The notes below the pieces were generated by a model. It was not told the DNA's origin, ran no database searches, and saw only the letters and a program-made list of their open reading frames with translations. A program made the position numbers and the translations under genes. A stretch of 64,000 nt of DNA from Xylanibacter rarus (lineage in GTDB: Bacteria > Bacteroidota > Bacteroidia > Bacteroidales > Bacteroidaceae), in contig NZ_LFQU01000006.1 in NCBI RefSeq assembly GCF_001275135.1, positions 62,001-126,000 of the forward strand, written 5' to 3'. This document shows positions 1 to 9,842 of this stretch, in pieces. Each line of letters opens with the position of its first letter. Within the stretch, counting starts at the first letter, position 1.

Positions 1-516
1 GACCTTGCTGATTATCAGACCAAAGTGCAGTTTTATGACAATTTATATAACTTTGAATACTCCTTCACGCCACAGATCGACTGGAATCTTGCAGCGGGAG
101 ACACAATAATAAGTGACATTCCCTGCAAGAAAGCCACATGCAGCTATGCCGGAAGAGATTATGTGGCATGGTATGCCGACAACATAAGCCTGCCCTACGG
201 ACCGTATATATTCAACGGACTACCCGGACTGATAATAGATATCCGTGACACAAAAGGCAACTGGATATTCACCTATGCCGGCATGGAGAAGGCACATTCT
301 TACCGCGACATGTATCTTTATGAAAAAGAGTTCTGGGGCAAGCTGAAGACTGTAAGCCGCGAAGAGGCTCTAACTTCGTGCTGCAACGATATAGAGAACT
401 ATGACAATCTCTCAATAGAAGTTTTTAAAGTGAAGACTAAAGTGAACGGCAAATGGGTATCGCAAGAGGCTAATTATCCACGCCGTCCGAGTAATATGCT
501 TGAATTGAAATGGTAA
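1..516 (+). CDS. GLPGLI family protein, 5' partial
   Basis: The reading frame is open from the first base of the window, so the start lies outside and about 171 residues are visible. The diagnostic GLPGLI motif sits in FNGLPGLIIDI around residue 75 of the visible part. This family is common in Bacteroidota as a predicted secreted protein of unknown biochemical role, usually beside an outer-membrane barrel protein. That is the case here: its stop codon overlaps the start of the next gene (ATGGTAA), which implies translational coupling. The N-terminal signal peptide is not visible. The family call is firm; no function can be given. Confidence 0.88.
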   Translation, partial: DLADYQTKVQFYDNLYNFEYSFTPQIDWNLAAGDTIISDIPCKKATCSYAGRDYVAWYADNISLPYGPYIFNGLPGLIIDIRDTKGNWIFTYAGMEKAHSYRDMYLYEKEFWGKLKTVSREEALTSCCNDIENYDNLSIEVFKVKTKVNGKWVSQEANYPRRPSNMLELKW

Positions 517-3083
517 AAAACTTTATCTTAATATTGTTTTCTCTGGTGCTTGACTGCGTTAGTGCGGCGGCTCAGAATGACATGACGGCTTATTCGGGAA
601 AAGTTACCGATACTGCAGGAAAAGCCGTAGGCAACGTTACGTGCAAACTGCTGGACGGCAAGGACTCGCTCCTTGCATACGCGCTGACAAGAAGAGACGG
701 AACATACAGGCTGAAAGCCGTGAACGGCGGACGGCAGATTGAGTTTGCGTTTCTCGGCTACGAGACGCGGCGCATACCGCTCAAAGAAGGCTGCAACGTG
801 TATGACGCGCGACTTGAGCGCAAGGCCGTAGAGTTGAAAAACGTAACCGTGACAGCCGACCCTATAACACGGCGCAAGGACACGCTGCTGTATAACGTTG
901 ACGCCTTCCGACAGAAACAGGACCGAAGCATAGAAGACGTGCTGAAGCGGATGCCGGGCATAGAGGTGAGCAACAACGGAGAAATAAGCTATCAGGGCAA
1001 GCCGATAAACAAAGTGAACATAGAAGGGCTCGACCTCATGGGCGCACAATATAACCAGGCCACGCAAAACATGCCTGCCGAGGCCGTGGCGCAAGTGCAG
1101 ATAATGGAGCGCAACCAGCCGATAAAGGCCCTTGAAGGCAAGGTGAGCAACGACCGCGCAACGCTCAACCTGAAACTGAAACGAGGCTACAAGGCACGCC
1201 CCTTCGGCGAGGCCGACGGCAACATAGGCGGAAGTCCCGTGACATGGGACAACCGACTGACGGCAATAAACATAAACAAGAAAAACCAGCTGCTGTTCAC
1301 AGGAATGATGAACAACTGCGGAATAAGTCTGGAGAGTCTTACCCAAGGCATGAACAGCTATACGGGAATGTACACCACAGAGCCGCTGCCCGCGCCTTTC
1401 ATGTACTCACCAACGGCACAGACGCCGCCAATCTCGCAGCTGTATTATCTTAAAAACAAGTCGTATTACACGGGACTTAACTATCTGCACGCCTTCACAC
1501 AGGAAAAAACGCTGCGCATGAATGTTATGTATTATCATGACAGCGGACTGCAACAAGACAGTATTTTCAACAGCTACACAGCCAAGGATGATACAGTAAA
1601 CGTGTTTGAAAACAACAACATACACAACAGGAACGACCTTGTGAAGGGCATTTTGCGCTATGAACAGAACACAAAGAGCGTGTATCTCACGGATGAAGCG
1701 TCGGCAACGTTAGGACTCGGCGACGCCCTAAACAACGTCAGCAGCAACATAGGCATATTGCAGGAACAGGTAAAGCGCAAACAATATGACGTGCAGAACA
1801 TACTCGAAGCAACGATAAACACCGACGCTATGCTCTTCGACATGTCGTCGATAGTGCGCCTTTACGGCTCGCGCGAACGGCTCGGCGTTACATCAGGCGA
1901 TGAAGAAATGCCGACAGACTATACGGCAAGACTGCGCAACCTGTTTACGCGCAACCGCATAGGCACCAACTTCAGCCTTTTCGGCGGCAGTCTCGGCATA
2001 GGCTACATCATGGAATACAAGCGCAACGAGACAACCGTGAGCGGTGTTAAGGACGATATGACGGGCAGCTACTGGCTTCACACCCTTGAGCCGAAATACG
2101 AATACAACCTGCCCGACGGCTCGCTGACACTCACCCTGCCGGTTGAATATATTTCTTATTCGTACCCGATGCGCGGCATAAAGACGCACAAGGTGATGTT
2201 CTCGCCAATGCTCGACATCGACTATAAGCTCAGCACAATGGCATCTGTCGACGCGTCAGTAGGTATCATACGCAATGCCGACACACGGAGCGTGCCTTTC
2301 TACGGGACAATGATGAACAACTACCGCACCTATACACTGGGCGCTGACTCGATGTCGTTCAGCCGCACTAAGACTGCCAGCATACGGTTGTCGTGGCTCA
2401 ACACGGCAACAATGCTGTCATGGAATGTGTATGCCATTTGGCAGCAGATTAATCAAGACCGTTATTTCAGTTATCTTTACGCAGGCGACCTGACGCTGAT
2501 AAATCCTGTATGGGCCGACAACACGCACACATCATTCAGCGGTGTCGGCAACGTTAAGAAGATATGGCGCAACGCAAGGTTCACGCTGAAAGGCTCTGTC
2601 TCTTACTCTTACAACAAGGCGCTTGCCTCACAGAATGGCGTTGAAGGCTATATAAGATATAATGCCGCCAACGCGCAAGTGGGTGCGTCATGGGACAAAC
2701 TTAATTGGCTGACGGCAAACCTGACCGTTGCAGGCAACATAACATGGAAACGCCCCGACACTTTCTCGTCAACAGACAACGTTCTGAAAAATGCATACTG
2801 CTCACTGAGCCTCGACTTTATGCCGATAAAAGCTCTGCGCCTGTACGCAGATGCTGCCGGAACCACATACGAGATAACCCACGACCAATATTCAACCAAC
2901 CTGTTTCTGAACGCCGGAGCAAAGTATGACTTCAGCAAGACGCTCAGCGTAACGCTCACAGCCATCAACCTGCTTAACCGCGAAAGCTACGAGATTTCGT
3001 CATATCAAGGTTCAAACTACACATTCCTGCGCGTTCCGTTGAGAGGCCGCACAGTGATGGCAGGCATAAGCCTAAAGTTCTGA
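510..3083 (+). CDS. TonB-receptor-like outer-membrane beta-barrel protein
   Basis: The protein has 857 residues. It begins with a signal peptide (MVKNFILILFSLVLDCVSAAAQ), followed by a carboxypeptidase-regulatory-like domain of about 80 residues (AYSGKVTDTAGKAVGNVTC). Next comes a plug-like segment (DVLKRMPGIEVSNNGEISYQ) and a long C-terminal beta-barrel ending in an aromatic residue (GISLKF). This architecture is typical of the SusC/TonB-receptor-like partners of GLPGLI proteins in Bacteroidota. The start overlaps the upstream GLPGLI gene by 7 bp, so the two are probably one transcript. The substrate is unknown. The plug is shorter than in classical receptors, so it may be a structural barrel rather than an active importer. 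Confidence 0.85.
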   Translation: MVKNFILILFSLVLDCVSAAAQNDMTAYSGKVTDTAGKAVGNVTCKLLDGKDSLLAYALTRRDGTYRLKAVNGGRQIEFAFLGYETRRIPLKEGCNVYDARLERKAVELKNVTVTADPITRRKDTLLYNVDAFRQKQDRSIEDVLKRMPGIEVSNNGEISYQGKPINKVNIEGLDLMGAQYNQATQNMPAEAVAQVQIMERNQPIKALEGKVSNDRATLNLKLKRGYKARPFGEADGNIGGSPVTWDNRLTAININKKNQLLFTGMMNNCGISLESLTQGMNSYTGMYTTEPLPAPFMYSPTAQTPPISQLYYLKNKSYYTGLNYLHAFTQEKTLRMNVMYYHDSGLQQDSIFNSYTAKDDTVNVFENNNIHNRNDLVKGILRYEQNTKSVYLTDEASATLGLGDALNNVSSNIGILQEQVKRKQYDVQNILEATINTDAMLFDMSSIVRLYGSRERLGVTSGDEEMPTDYTARLRNLFTRNRIGTNFSLFGGSLGIGYIMEYKRNETTVSGVKDDMTGSYWLHTLEPKYEYNLPDGSLTLTLPVEYISYSYPMRGIKTHKVMFSPMLDIDYKLSTMASVDASVGIIRNADTRSVPFYGTMMNNYRTYTLGADSMSFSRTKTASIRLSWLNTATMLSWNVYAIWQQINQDRYFSYLYAGDLTLINPVWADNTHTSFSGVGNVKKIWRNARFTLKGSVSYSYNKALASQNGVEGYIRYNAANAQVGASWDKLNWLTANLTVAGNITWKRPDTFSSTDNVLKNAYCSLSLDFMPIKALRLYADAAGTTYEITHDQYSTNLFLNAGAKYDFSKTLSVTLTAINLLNRESYEISSYQGSNYTFLRVPLRGRTVMAGISLKF

Positions 3084-3112
3084 AACAAATATTTTATATT
3101 CATAGACATAAA

Positions 3113-3147
3113 AAATCCGCCGGACAAAAGGACGTCCGACGGATTTT
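3113..3147. terminator. Bidirectional terminator hairpin
   Basis: AAATCCG(C)CGGAC pairs with GTCCG(A)CGGATTT, with A-rich sequence on one side and T-rich on the other. It lies between the convergent barrel gene and aminopeptidase gene and can end transcription from both sides. Confidence 0.8.
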
Positions 3148-3255
3148 ATTTTTAAGTATGAGTAAGATACAAATTAAAGAATTATGTCACGTAGCTAACA
3201 ATCATCGAGAAAACCACAAGGCATATGGCTTTAACTACTTTAACTCCTAAAACAA

Positions 3256-4671
3256 CTATTCATCCGGCAAGAAGAGCGGATCTTCGGGCATAACCATAAC
3301 AGGCTTCTGCTCATACTGCTTAAGAGTCTTGGCAGGAACATACTTCTTGTCGACAACGAGGCGGAACATATACTCGTTGAACCACTCGTTGGTCATTATC
3401 AGGCAGCCCTTCTGGCCCCAGTCGCCGCCCCAGCTGTTCTCAACCTTCCACTTTGTGGGGTTGCCCTTGGCGTCGAGGTCAACGGCCGTAAGAGTCATGG
3501 CGTGAGTAGAGCCGCTGTCGTAAGTCATAATGCGCTGAGCCTTGTTCATGCCGAATGTTGTGCCGAAGAGCGAGCCGTAGTCATAGTTGCGCGGGTCGCA
3601 ATAGCCACGCTTGCGGTCAAGGAACTTACCTACGTCGTAAGAGCTGTACATCTTCTTGCCGTCTTTCAGAGAGGCGATGGCAAGTTTGGCTATTTCTTCC
3701 ATCGGCAGGTTAAGATATTTCCAGTTAGTTCCGTCGTATGTGTGGCGGTCGTATTCCACCTCGTAAGTCTTGTAATACTCGCGGCGCGGGTCGTTCATAA
3801 CCATGATGAAAGAGCCGCCTATGGCTTTGCCGCCAAGCATCTCGGCAGCAAACGACTTCGGAGTGAATTTCTTTGCCTCGGTAACGGTGCGTCCGTCCTT
3901 GTTCTTGAAGGCATAAGTAAACTCCTTTACAGGCTCGCCTATGGTAAGAGCCAGCATGCGGTAGATCTCGCCCAGCATCTTTGTCTTCTCGGCGTTAATC
4001 TCCTTTGCGCTCTTTCCGCCGTTAGCCATGTCGCGCAGCTTCAGGCCGAACTCGCGCAGCTTTGACTTAATCAGTGACGTAGCCTTAGATGTGTTCTCGG
4101 CAGAGAATGTCTCGGGCATTACCTCTGCAGGCACAAGTCCGTATTTGTCAACAAGGTCTGACACACCGCAGAATGTACCGCCGTCGTTGAGCGGACTCTT
4201 AAAGAAGAACTGAACACGCACATCGTCCATAGGCTTCGACGCACAGTCGATAACGCCCTGCAGGAAAAGATTTGACTTCTCGAGCTGATCCCAGAAGAAG
4301 AGATAAGCATGAGACAGGTCGACACGAAGCGAGTCGGTGCGGTTGGCGAAGTTTGAGCGTATCACGTTGAAGCCGCTGAACATCCAGCAACGACCGCTCT
4401 GCTTCTGGTCGGTAATGTTCTGCGACTTGGTCTCAACGCTGAAGTAAGTGTCGAGAGCTCCCTGGTTGGCGTAGTTCTGAGCCAGGTTGTCGATACTGTT
4501 AGACGCCACGGCGTTAAACAAAGCCTTGTCGGCAGTTGTCAGCTTCTGCGACTGCTGAATTTCCTTGAGCATATCAGCCGATATGCCTCCGTCCTTTGTC
4601 TGTGCATGACATGGCAGCGATAACAGCGCAACCACCATGCCCGACATGAAAATACCCTTGTTAATATTCAT
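3256..4671 (-). CDS. pepC: Secreted C1B cysteine aminopeptidase (aminopeptidase C / bleomycin hydrolase family)
   Basis: The protein has 471 residues, starting at an ATG with a clear Sec signal peptide (MNINKGIFMSGMVVALLSLPCHAQ). The papain-fold catalytic residues are visible: Cys in QKQSGRCWMFSG near residue 95, His in STHAMTLTAV, and Asn in KWKVENSWGG near the C-terminus. The size and motif order match the bleomycin hydrolase/PepC family. Classical PepC is a cytoplasmic hexamer; the signal peptide here implies a periplasmic or exported peptidase, as in many Bacteroidota. It is expected to release N-terminal amino acids from peptides. It is monocistronic, convergent with the gene on its left and divergent from dxs. 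Confidence 0.9.
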   Translation of the reverse strand: MNINKGIFMSGMVVALLSLPCHAQTKDGGISADMLKEIQQSQKLTTADKALFNAVASNSIDNLAQNYANQGALDTYFSVETKSQNITDQKQSGRCWMFSGFNVIRSNFANRTDSLRVDLSHAYLFFWDQLEKSNLFLQGVIDCASKPMDDVRVQFFFKSPLNDGGTFCGVSDLVDKYGLVPAEVMPETFSAENTSKATSLIKSKLREFGLKLRDMANGGKSAKEINAEKTKMLGEIYRMLALTIGEPVKEFTYAFKNKDGRTVTEAKKFTPKSFAAEMLGGKAIGGSFIMVMNDPRREYYKTYEVEYDRHTYDGTNWKYLNLPMEEIAKLAIASLKDGKKMYSSYDVGKFLDRKRGYCDPRNYDYGSLFGTTFGMNKAQRIMTYDSGSTHAMTLTAVDLDAKGNPTKWKVENSWGGDWGQKGCLIMTNEWFNEYMFRLVVDKKYVPAKTLKQYEQKPVMVMPEDPLFLPDE

Positions 4672-4696
4672 TTTTTCTTTATTTTTTTGTTTGTCG

Positions 4697-4704
4697 CAAA
4701 TTTA
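4697..4704 (-). promoter_or_regulatory. -7 promoter element of pepC
   Basis: TAAATTTG on the minus strand matches the Bacteroidota -7 consensus TAnnTTTG and lies 25 bp upstream of the pepC start codon. Confidence 0.6.
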
Positions 4705-4833
4705 CATCTTTTTATTGAAAAACACACTATACGGCCTTTCATTTTACATTTATCCCCACTTAATTACAGTCATTAACGCCCCCATTTCATCCGCCAGGGC
4801 ACTTTACACCTTAATAAAAATAAACGAATTTAT

Positions 4834-4864
4834 TTTGTTCTTCAATCTGTTTACATTATCTTTG
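4834..4864 (+). promoter_or_regulatory. Promoter of dxs, abutting the start codon
   Basis: TTTG, then exactly 19 bp, then TATCTTTG: a textbook Bacteroidota promoter. The -7 box ends only 2 bp before the dxs ATG, so the transcript would start at or just inside the annotated start. Confidence 0.75.
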
Positions 4865-4866
4865 CA

Positions 4867-6804
4867 ATGATATTCAATAATAAGACGACCGTGGAATCTA
4901 ACGATTTTAAGCTTCTTAACAAAATAAATTATCCCGCCGACTTAAGAAAGTTGAAAGAAGAACAGCTGCCGCAACTGTGCAAAGAGCTGCGCGACGACAT
5001 TCTGAAAGAACTTTCGGTAAACCCGGGGCACATGGCCTCGAGCATGGGAGCAATAGAACTTACCGTAGCCCTGCACTACGTGTTCAACACACCGGAAGAC
5101 AGACTGGTTTGGGACGTGGGACACCAGGCCTACGGACACAAGATTCTGACAGGCAGGAAAGACCGCTTCTGCACCAACCGCAAGCTGAACGGAATAATGC
5201 CCTTTCCGTCGCCGTTAGAAAGCGAATACGACAGTTTTGTGTGCGGACATGCCTCTAACTCTATTTCTGCCGCGCTGGGAATGGCACTGGCTGCAAAGAA
5301 GACCGGCAACGGCAAGAGACATGTGGTGGCTATTATAGGCGACGGCGCCATGAGCGGCGGACTGGCCTTTGAGGGACTCAACAACGTGTCGACCACGCCT
5401 AACGACATGCTCATCATCCTCAACGACAACAACATGAGCATAGACCGCAGCGTAGGCGGACTGAAGCAGGCTCTGCTGAAGCTGAACACCAACGAGACCT
5501 ACAACAATGTTAGATTCAAACTGTCGAAATGGCTCAACGCAAAGGGATATCTCGACGAAGACCGCCGGCAGGGCATACTGAGGCTGAACAACGCGCTGAA
5601 GTCGGCCATAAGCCATCAGCAGAACATCTTTGAAGGCCTCAACATAAGATACTTCGGCCCATTCGACGGACACAACATAACAGAACTGGTAAGGGTGCTG
5701 CGACAGCTAAAGGACATGAAAGGCCCCAAGCTGCTGCACCTGCACACAATAAAGGGGCACGGATATGCACCGGCCGAAAAGGCTGCAACGATATGGCATG
5801 CCCCCGGAAAATTCAACATCAACACAGGCGAGCGCATAACAGACGACGAGACTGGAGTGCCGCCTAAATATCAGACAGTGTTCGGCGAGACGCTGCTCGA
5901 ACTGGCAAAGAACAATCCGCGCATAATAGGCGTTACGCCGGCAATGCCTACAGGATGCTCCATGAACATTCTGATGAAGGCCATGCCCGACAGAGCCTTC
6001 GACGTGGGCATTGCCGAAGGCCACGCCGTAACGTTCTCGGCAGGAATGGCAAAGGAAGGCATGCTGCCGTTCTGCAACATATACAGTTCGTTCGCACAGC
6101 GCGCCTACGACAACATCATTCACGACGTGGCAATACTGAAACTTCCCGTCGTTATATGTCTCGACCGCGCCGGACTGGTAGGCGAAGACGGAGCCACACA
6201 CCACGGCGCCTTCGACATTGCTGCCCTGAGACCCGTGCCTAACCTGACCATAGCCTCGCCTATGAACGAGCACGAACTGCGCAACCTTATGTACACGGCG
6301 CAGCTCGACGGCAAAGGACCTTTCGTGATAAGATATCCGAGAGGACACGGCGTGATAGTAGAATGGCACAATGAGTTTGAAGAAATTGAAGTAGGAACAG
6401 GACGCAAGCTGAAAGACGGCAACAGCGTGGCCGTGCTGTCAGTGGGCCCGATAGGCAACAACGTTACCAAGGCCATAGAAGCCGTAGAGAAAGAATGCGG
6501 CGGAGCACAGATTGCCCACTACGACATGCGCTTCATAAAGCCGCTCGACGAGAAACTTCTGGCCGAGGCAGCATCAAAGTTCAAGCATATCATAACCGTT
6601 GAAGACGGAGTGCGCAAGGGCGGATTCGGCTCAGCCGTGCTCGAATGGCTCAGCGACAACAACTATACAACACGCGTCACAAGACTCGGACTGCCCGACA
6701 AGTTTATCGAACAGGGCACCGTAAACGAACTGCAGCACATAACGGGAATCGACAACGAAACGATAGCCGCGACAATAAAGAATGCCATAGGCAGCATATC
6801 CTAA
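4867..6804 (+). CDS. dxs: 1-deoxy-D-xylulose-5-phosphate synthase
   Basis: The protein has 645 residues. It condenses pyruvate and glyceraldehyde-3-phosphate to DXP, the entry to the MEP isoprenoid pathway and a precursor for thiamine and pyridoxal phosphate. Visible are the N-terminal conserved [37 protein letters not shown], the thiamine-diphosphate motif beginning GDGAMSGG and running to NDNNMSI, the pyrimidine-domain segment [18 protein letters not shown], and the C-terminal transketolase domain ([14 protein letters not shown]). Length is normal. The start is uncertain: the promoter -7 box ends 2 bp before this ATG, and no other ATG precedes the conserved core. Either the mRNA is leaderless or the in-frame GTG at 4891 is used. 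It is followed after 16 bp by trkA, probably as an operon. Confidence 0.95.
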   Translation: MIFNNKTTVESNDFKLLNKINYPADLRKLKEEQLPQLCKELRDDILKELSVNPGHMASSMGAIELTVALHYVFNTPEDRLVWDVGHQAYGHKILTGRKDRFCTNRKLNGIMPFPSPLESEYDSFVCGHASNSISAALGMALAAKKTGNGKRHVVAIIGDGAMSGGLAFEGLNNVSTTPNDMLIILNDNNMSIDRSVGGLKQALLKLNTNETYNNVRFKLSKWLNAKGYLDEDRRQGILRLNNALKSAISHQQNIFEGLNIRYFGPFDGHNITELVRVLRQLKDMKGPKLLHLHTIKGHGYAPAEKAATIWHAPGKFNINTGERITDDETGVPPKYQTVFGETLLELAKNNPRIIGVTPAMPTGCSMNILMKAMPDRAFDVGIAEGHAVTFSAGMAKEGMLPFCNIYSSFAQRAYDNIIHDVAILKLPVVICLDRAGLVGEDGATHHGAFDIAALRPVPNLTIASPMNEHELRNLMYTAQLDGKGPFVIRYPRGHGVIVEWHNEFEEIEVGTGRKLKDGNSVAVLSVGPIGNNVTKAIEAVEKECGGAQIAHYDMRFIKPLDEKLLAEAASKFKHIITVEDGVRKGGFGSAVLEWLSDNNYTTRVTRLGLPDKFIEQGTVNELQHITGIDNETIAATIKNAIGSIS

Positions 6805-6820
6805 ACAATAAAGATGTAAA

Positions 6821-8164
6821 ATGAAAATCATCATAGCTGGAGCTTATGCCATAGGAACTCACCTGGCAAAGCTGTTATCACGCAACGATCAGGACATTGT
6901 GCTGATCGACGAAGACGAGGAAAGGCTCAACAACATCAGCAATGACTACGACCTGATGACCATCCACTCCTCGCCTTCGAGCATACAAACTCTTAAAAAC
7001 GCCGGCGTGCAACACGCCAACCTGTTCATCGGAGTCACGCCTGACGAGAACATGAACATGAACAGCTGCATACTTGCAAAGGCTCTCGGAGCAAAAAGAA
7101 CGGTGGCAAAGGTGAACAACTATGAGTTTATTGACGAAAAGCTGAAAGAATTTTTCAACAATCTCGGCATCGACTCGCTCATCTATCCTGAGAACCTCGC
7201 CGCACGCGACATAACCAACGGTCTGAAGATGAGCTGGGTGAGGCAGCGCTGGGACGTGCACAACGGCGCGCTGATAATGCTCGGCATAAAGCTGAGGGAG
7301 ACATGTGAGATTCTGAACGAGCCGCTAAAAGACCTCTGCAAGCCCGAATCGCCATATCACATCGTGGCGATAAAACGCGGCGAAGACACCATTATACCAC
7401 GAGGCGACGACGAACTGAAAATATACGACATGGCATACTTCATGACCACACGCAACTATATTCCGTATATCAGAAAGATTGTCGGCAAGGAACACTACGT
7501 GGACGTAAGGAACGTGATGATAATGGGAGGCGGCAACACGGCCATAAGAGCCGCGCTGACCATGCCCGAATACATGAACGCAAAGATCATTGAAGCCGAC
7601 GAGAAGCGCTGCGAATATATCAATGAGATTGTAGACACCGACAGGACGATGGTGATAAACGGCGACGGACGAGACCTGCCGCTGCTCATTGAGGAAGGAA
7701 TAAAGAACACGCAGGCCTTCGTTGCCCTGACGGCTAATGCCGAGACAAACATCCTGGCATGCCTTACGGCAAAGCGCATGGGCGTGAGAAAGACCATAGC
7801 AATGGTTGAAAACCTCGACTATGTGAGCATGGCTGAAAGCCTTGACATCGGTACTATCGTCAACAAGAAGGCCATAGCCGCAAGCCACATCTACCAGATG
7901 ATGCTCGACGCCGACGTGAAGAACACCCGTTTCCTCATGACCGCAAACGCCGACGTGGCCGAGTTTACGGCACAGCCGGGTTCGAAGATAACCAAAAAGA
8001 AAGTATACGAGCTGGGACTTCCCAAGGGAACGACAATTGGAGGACTGGTAAGAAACGGCGAAGGACATCTTGTGTCCGGTAACACGGAGATTGAGGCAGG
8101 CGACATAGTGGTTGTGTTCTGCCACAACGTCAACATGAGCAAAATAGAAAAGTTCTTCAACTAA
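6821..8164 (+). CDS. trkA: Trk potassium uptake regulatory subunit TrkA
   Basis: The protein has 447 residues. It is a cytoplasmic NAD(H)-binding gating ring for the TrkH potassium channel. Two RCK modules are visible: an N-terminal Rossmann fold beginning MKIIIAGAYAIGTHLAKLL with acidic VLIDEDEERL, and a second beginning NVMIMGGGNTAIRAAL around residue 230. Each is followed by a TrkA-C region, the last being TAQPGSKITKKKVYELGLPKG. The first dinucleotide loop reads GAYAIG rather than the textbook GxGxxG; the second copy keeps GGGNTA. It lies 9 bp upstream of trkH, so the two halves of the transporter are cotranscribed. Confidence 0.95.
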   Translation: MKIIIAGAYAIGTHLAKLLSRNDQDIVLIDEDEERLNNISNDYDLMTIHSSPSSIQTLKNAGVQHANLFIGVTPDENMNMNSCILAKALGAKRTVAKVNNYEFIDEKLKEFFNNLGIDSLIYPENLAARDITNGLKMSWVRQRWDVHNGALIMLGIKLRETCEILNEPLKDLCKPESPYHIVAIKRGEDTIIPRGDDELKIYDMAYFMTTRNYIPYIRKIVGKEHYVDVRNVMIMGGGNTAIRAALTMPEYMNAKIIEADEKRCEYINEIVDTDRTMVINGDGRDLPLLIEEGIKNTQAFVALTANAETNILACLTAKRMGVRKTIAMVENLDYVSMAESLDIGTIVNKKAIAASHIYQMMLDADVKNTRFLMTANADVAEFTAQPGSKITKKKVYELGLPKGTTIGGLVRNGEGHLVSGNTEIEAGDIVVVFCHNVNMSKIEKFFN

Positions 8165-8173
8165 AAGCATAAA

Positions 8174-9631
8174 ATGATAAACTTCAAAATCATATATAAG
8201 GTTATAGGCTCGCTGCTCTTTATTGAAGCGATAATGATGCTCTACAGCCTGTGCGTGTCGCTCTACTATAAAGAAGACGACATTATGGCGTTTGTCATAT
8301 CAATAGCCATAACCGTCACCACGGCCATAGGACTGAAATATAAGGGCTATCATGCTGAAAACAGTATGGGACGCCGCGACGCTTATCTGCTTGTAACGCT
8401 GACATGGGTCATATTCAGTATTCTTGGTGCCCTGCCGTTCGTGATAAGCGGATATATACCGAGCTTCACAGATGCCTTCTTTGAGACGATGTCGGGCTTC
8501 ACAACCACAGGAGCCACGATTATCGACGATGTGGAGAGCCTGCCCCACGGCCTCGTGTTCTGGCGCTCCATGACCCACTGGATCGGCGGCCTTGGTATCG
8601 TGTTCTTCACCATTGCCATATTGCCGTCGCTCGTAGGCGGAAGCATGAAGGTGTTCTCGGCAGAGGCTACGGGCCCGATAAAGACGAAGATGCACCCCCG
8701 ACTGAGCACCAACGCCAAGGCTATATGGGCCGTCTACCTGCTTCTCACCGTAGGATGCGCAGCCAGCTTCTATGTTGCCGGCATGAGTCTTTTCGACTGT
8801 CTTAACTACTCAATGTCGATAACGGCCACAGGAGGCTTCGCACCTCACAACTCAAGTACAGGCCACTTCCATTCGGCTGTGATTGACTATATCTCTATAA
8901 TATTCATGTTTCTGTCGGGAACTAACTTCACCCTGCTGTATCTAAGTCTCTTTAAGGGCAAGATAAAGTCGGTTGTGAAGGATGCCGAGCTTAAGTTCTA
9001 CTTCTGTGTTGTGGCCCTGGCCACTGCCGGAATAATGTTCTTCCTGATAAAAGACCTTAACTATAATCTGGCCGACTCGTTACGCTACGCACTGTTCCAG
9101 GTAGTAGCGTTTATAACAACAACAGGTATATTCAACGCCGACGCAGGCAAATGGCCGCACATAACATGGGTGATTCTCAGTATCTGCATGTTTGTCGGAG
9201 CATGTGCCGGCAGCACGAGCGGCGGCTTTAAGTGCATCAGAAGCGTCATTCTGCTGAAGATTATAAAGAACGAGTTTAGGCACATCATTCATCCCAAGGC
9301 CGTGCTGCCCGTAAAGATAAGCAACAACACGGTGCCCTATCAGGCGCAGGCCACGCTGCTTGTGTTTCTGTCTCTCTATCTCGCCGTGTGCCTGTTTGCA
9401 TATTTCTCACTTACATGCATGGGCATAGACAGCACCAACTCTGTAACGATAGCACTGAGCTGTGCCAGCAACGTCGGCCCTACGCTCGGTCTTGAGATAG
9501 GTCCTACGATGTCGTGGAGCGGCATTCCTGACGCCGGAAAATGGATTTGCTCGATACTGATGCTTATGGGACGTCTCGAGTTTTTCAGCGTGCTGGTGCT
9601 GTTCACACCTGCTTTCTGGAAAGAGAACTGA
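8174..9631 (+). CDS. trkH: Trk potassium uptake channel subunit TrkH
   Basis: The protein has 485 residues and is a polytopic inner-membrane protein with the four-repeat P-loop fold of the TrkH/KtrB superfamily. Selectivity-filter-type loops are visible as SGFTTTGATI (near residue 110), SITATGGFAPH (near 215), TTGIFNADAG (near 320) and SCASNVGPTLGLEIGPT (near 435). Partner trkA lies immediately upstream. The gene is followed by a long inverted repeat that separates it from the convergent DUF4435 gene. Confidence 0.95.
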   Translation: MINFKIIYKVIGSLLFIEAIMMLYSLCVSLYYKEDDIMAFVISIAITVTTAIGLKYKGYHAENSMGRRDAYLLVTLTWVIFSILGALPFVISGYIPSFTDAFFETMSGFTTTGATIIDDVESLPHGLVFWRSMTHWIGGLGIVFFTIAILPSLVGGSMKVFSAEATGPIKTKMHPRLSTNAKAIWAVYLLLTVGCAASFYVAGMSLFDCLNYSMSITATGGFAPHNSSTGHFHSAVIDYISIIFMFLSGTNFTLLYLSLFKGKIKSVVKDAELKFYFCVVALATAGIMFFLIKDLNYNLADSLRYALFQVVAFITTTGIFNADAGKWPHITWVILSICMFVGACAGSTSGGFKCIRSVILLKIIKNEFRHIIHPKAVLPVKISNNTVPYQAQATLLVFLSLYLAVCLFAYFSLTCMGIDSTNSVTIALSCASNVGPTLGLEIGPTMSWSGIPDAGKWICSILMLMGRLEFFSVLVLFTPAFWKEN

Positions 9632-9713
9632 TGCTTGCGGGAAGCAACAAGAGTCTGTTTTTTATATAAGACTTTACTTACTGAAAACGGACTTTTACCT
9701 TTATATAAGAAGT

Positions 9714-9774
9714 AATGAATAATGCATCTGCTGCGGAATTATTAATTTCATCCGCAACAGATGCATTATTCATT
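9714..9774. terminator. Long inverted repeat, convergent terminator
   Basis: Two 24-bp arms (9714-9737 and 9751-9774) pair with a single mismatch around a 13-nt loop; the core is AATGCATCTG...CAGATGCATT. It sits between convergent trkH and the DUF4435 gene, so a bidirectional terminator is the simplest reading. The stem is longer than a terminator needs. Confidence 0.65.
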
Positions 9775-9842
9775 TTCTGCGCCATTACAACGGCTATATT
9801 ATTACCAAGACTTACACATTGTAAACACACTGAAGGCGGCTG

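Noticed and set aside
528-1346. 272-codon antisense frame in the first barrel gene
   Set aside because: It is a shadow of the real plus-strand gene, rich in His/Val/Cys as expected from reverse-complement reading.
4637-4870. 77-codon hydrophobic frame between pepC and dxs
   Set aside because: It begins inside pepC on the wrong strand and runs through both promoters; hydrophobicity reflects AT-rich DNA.
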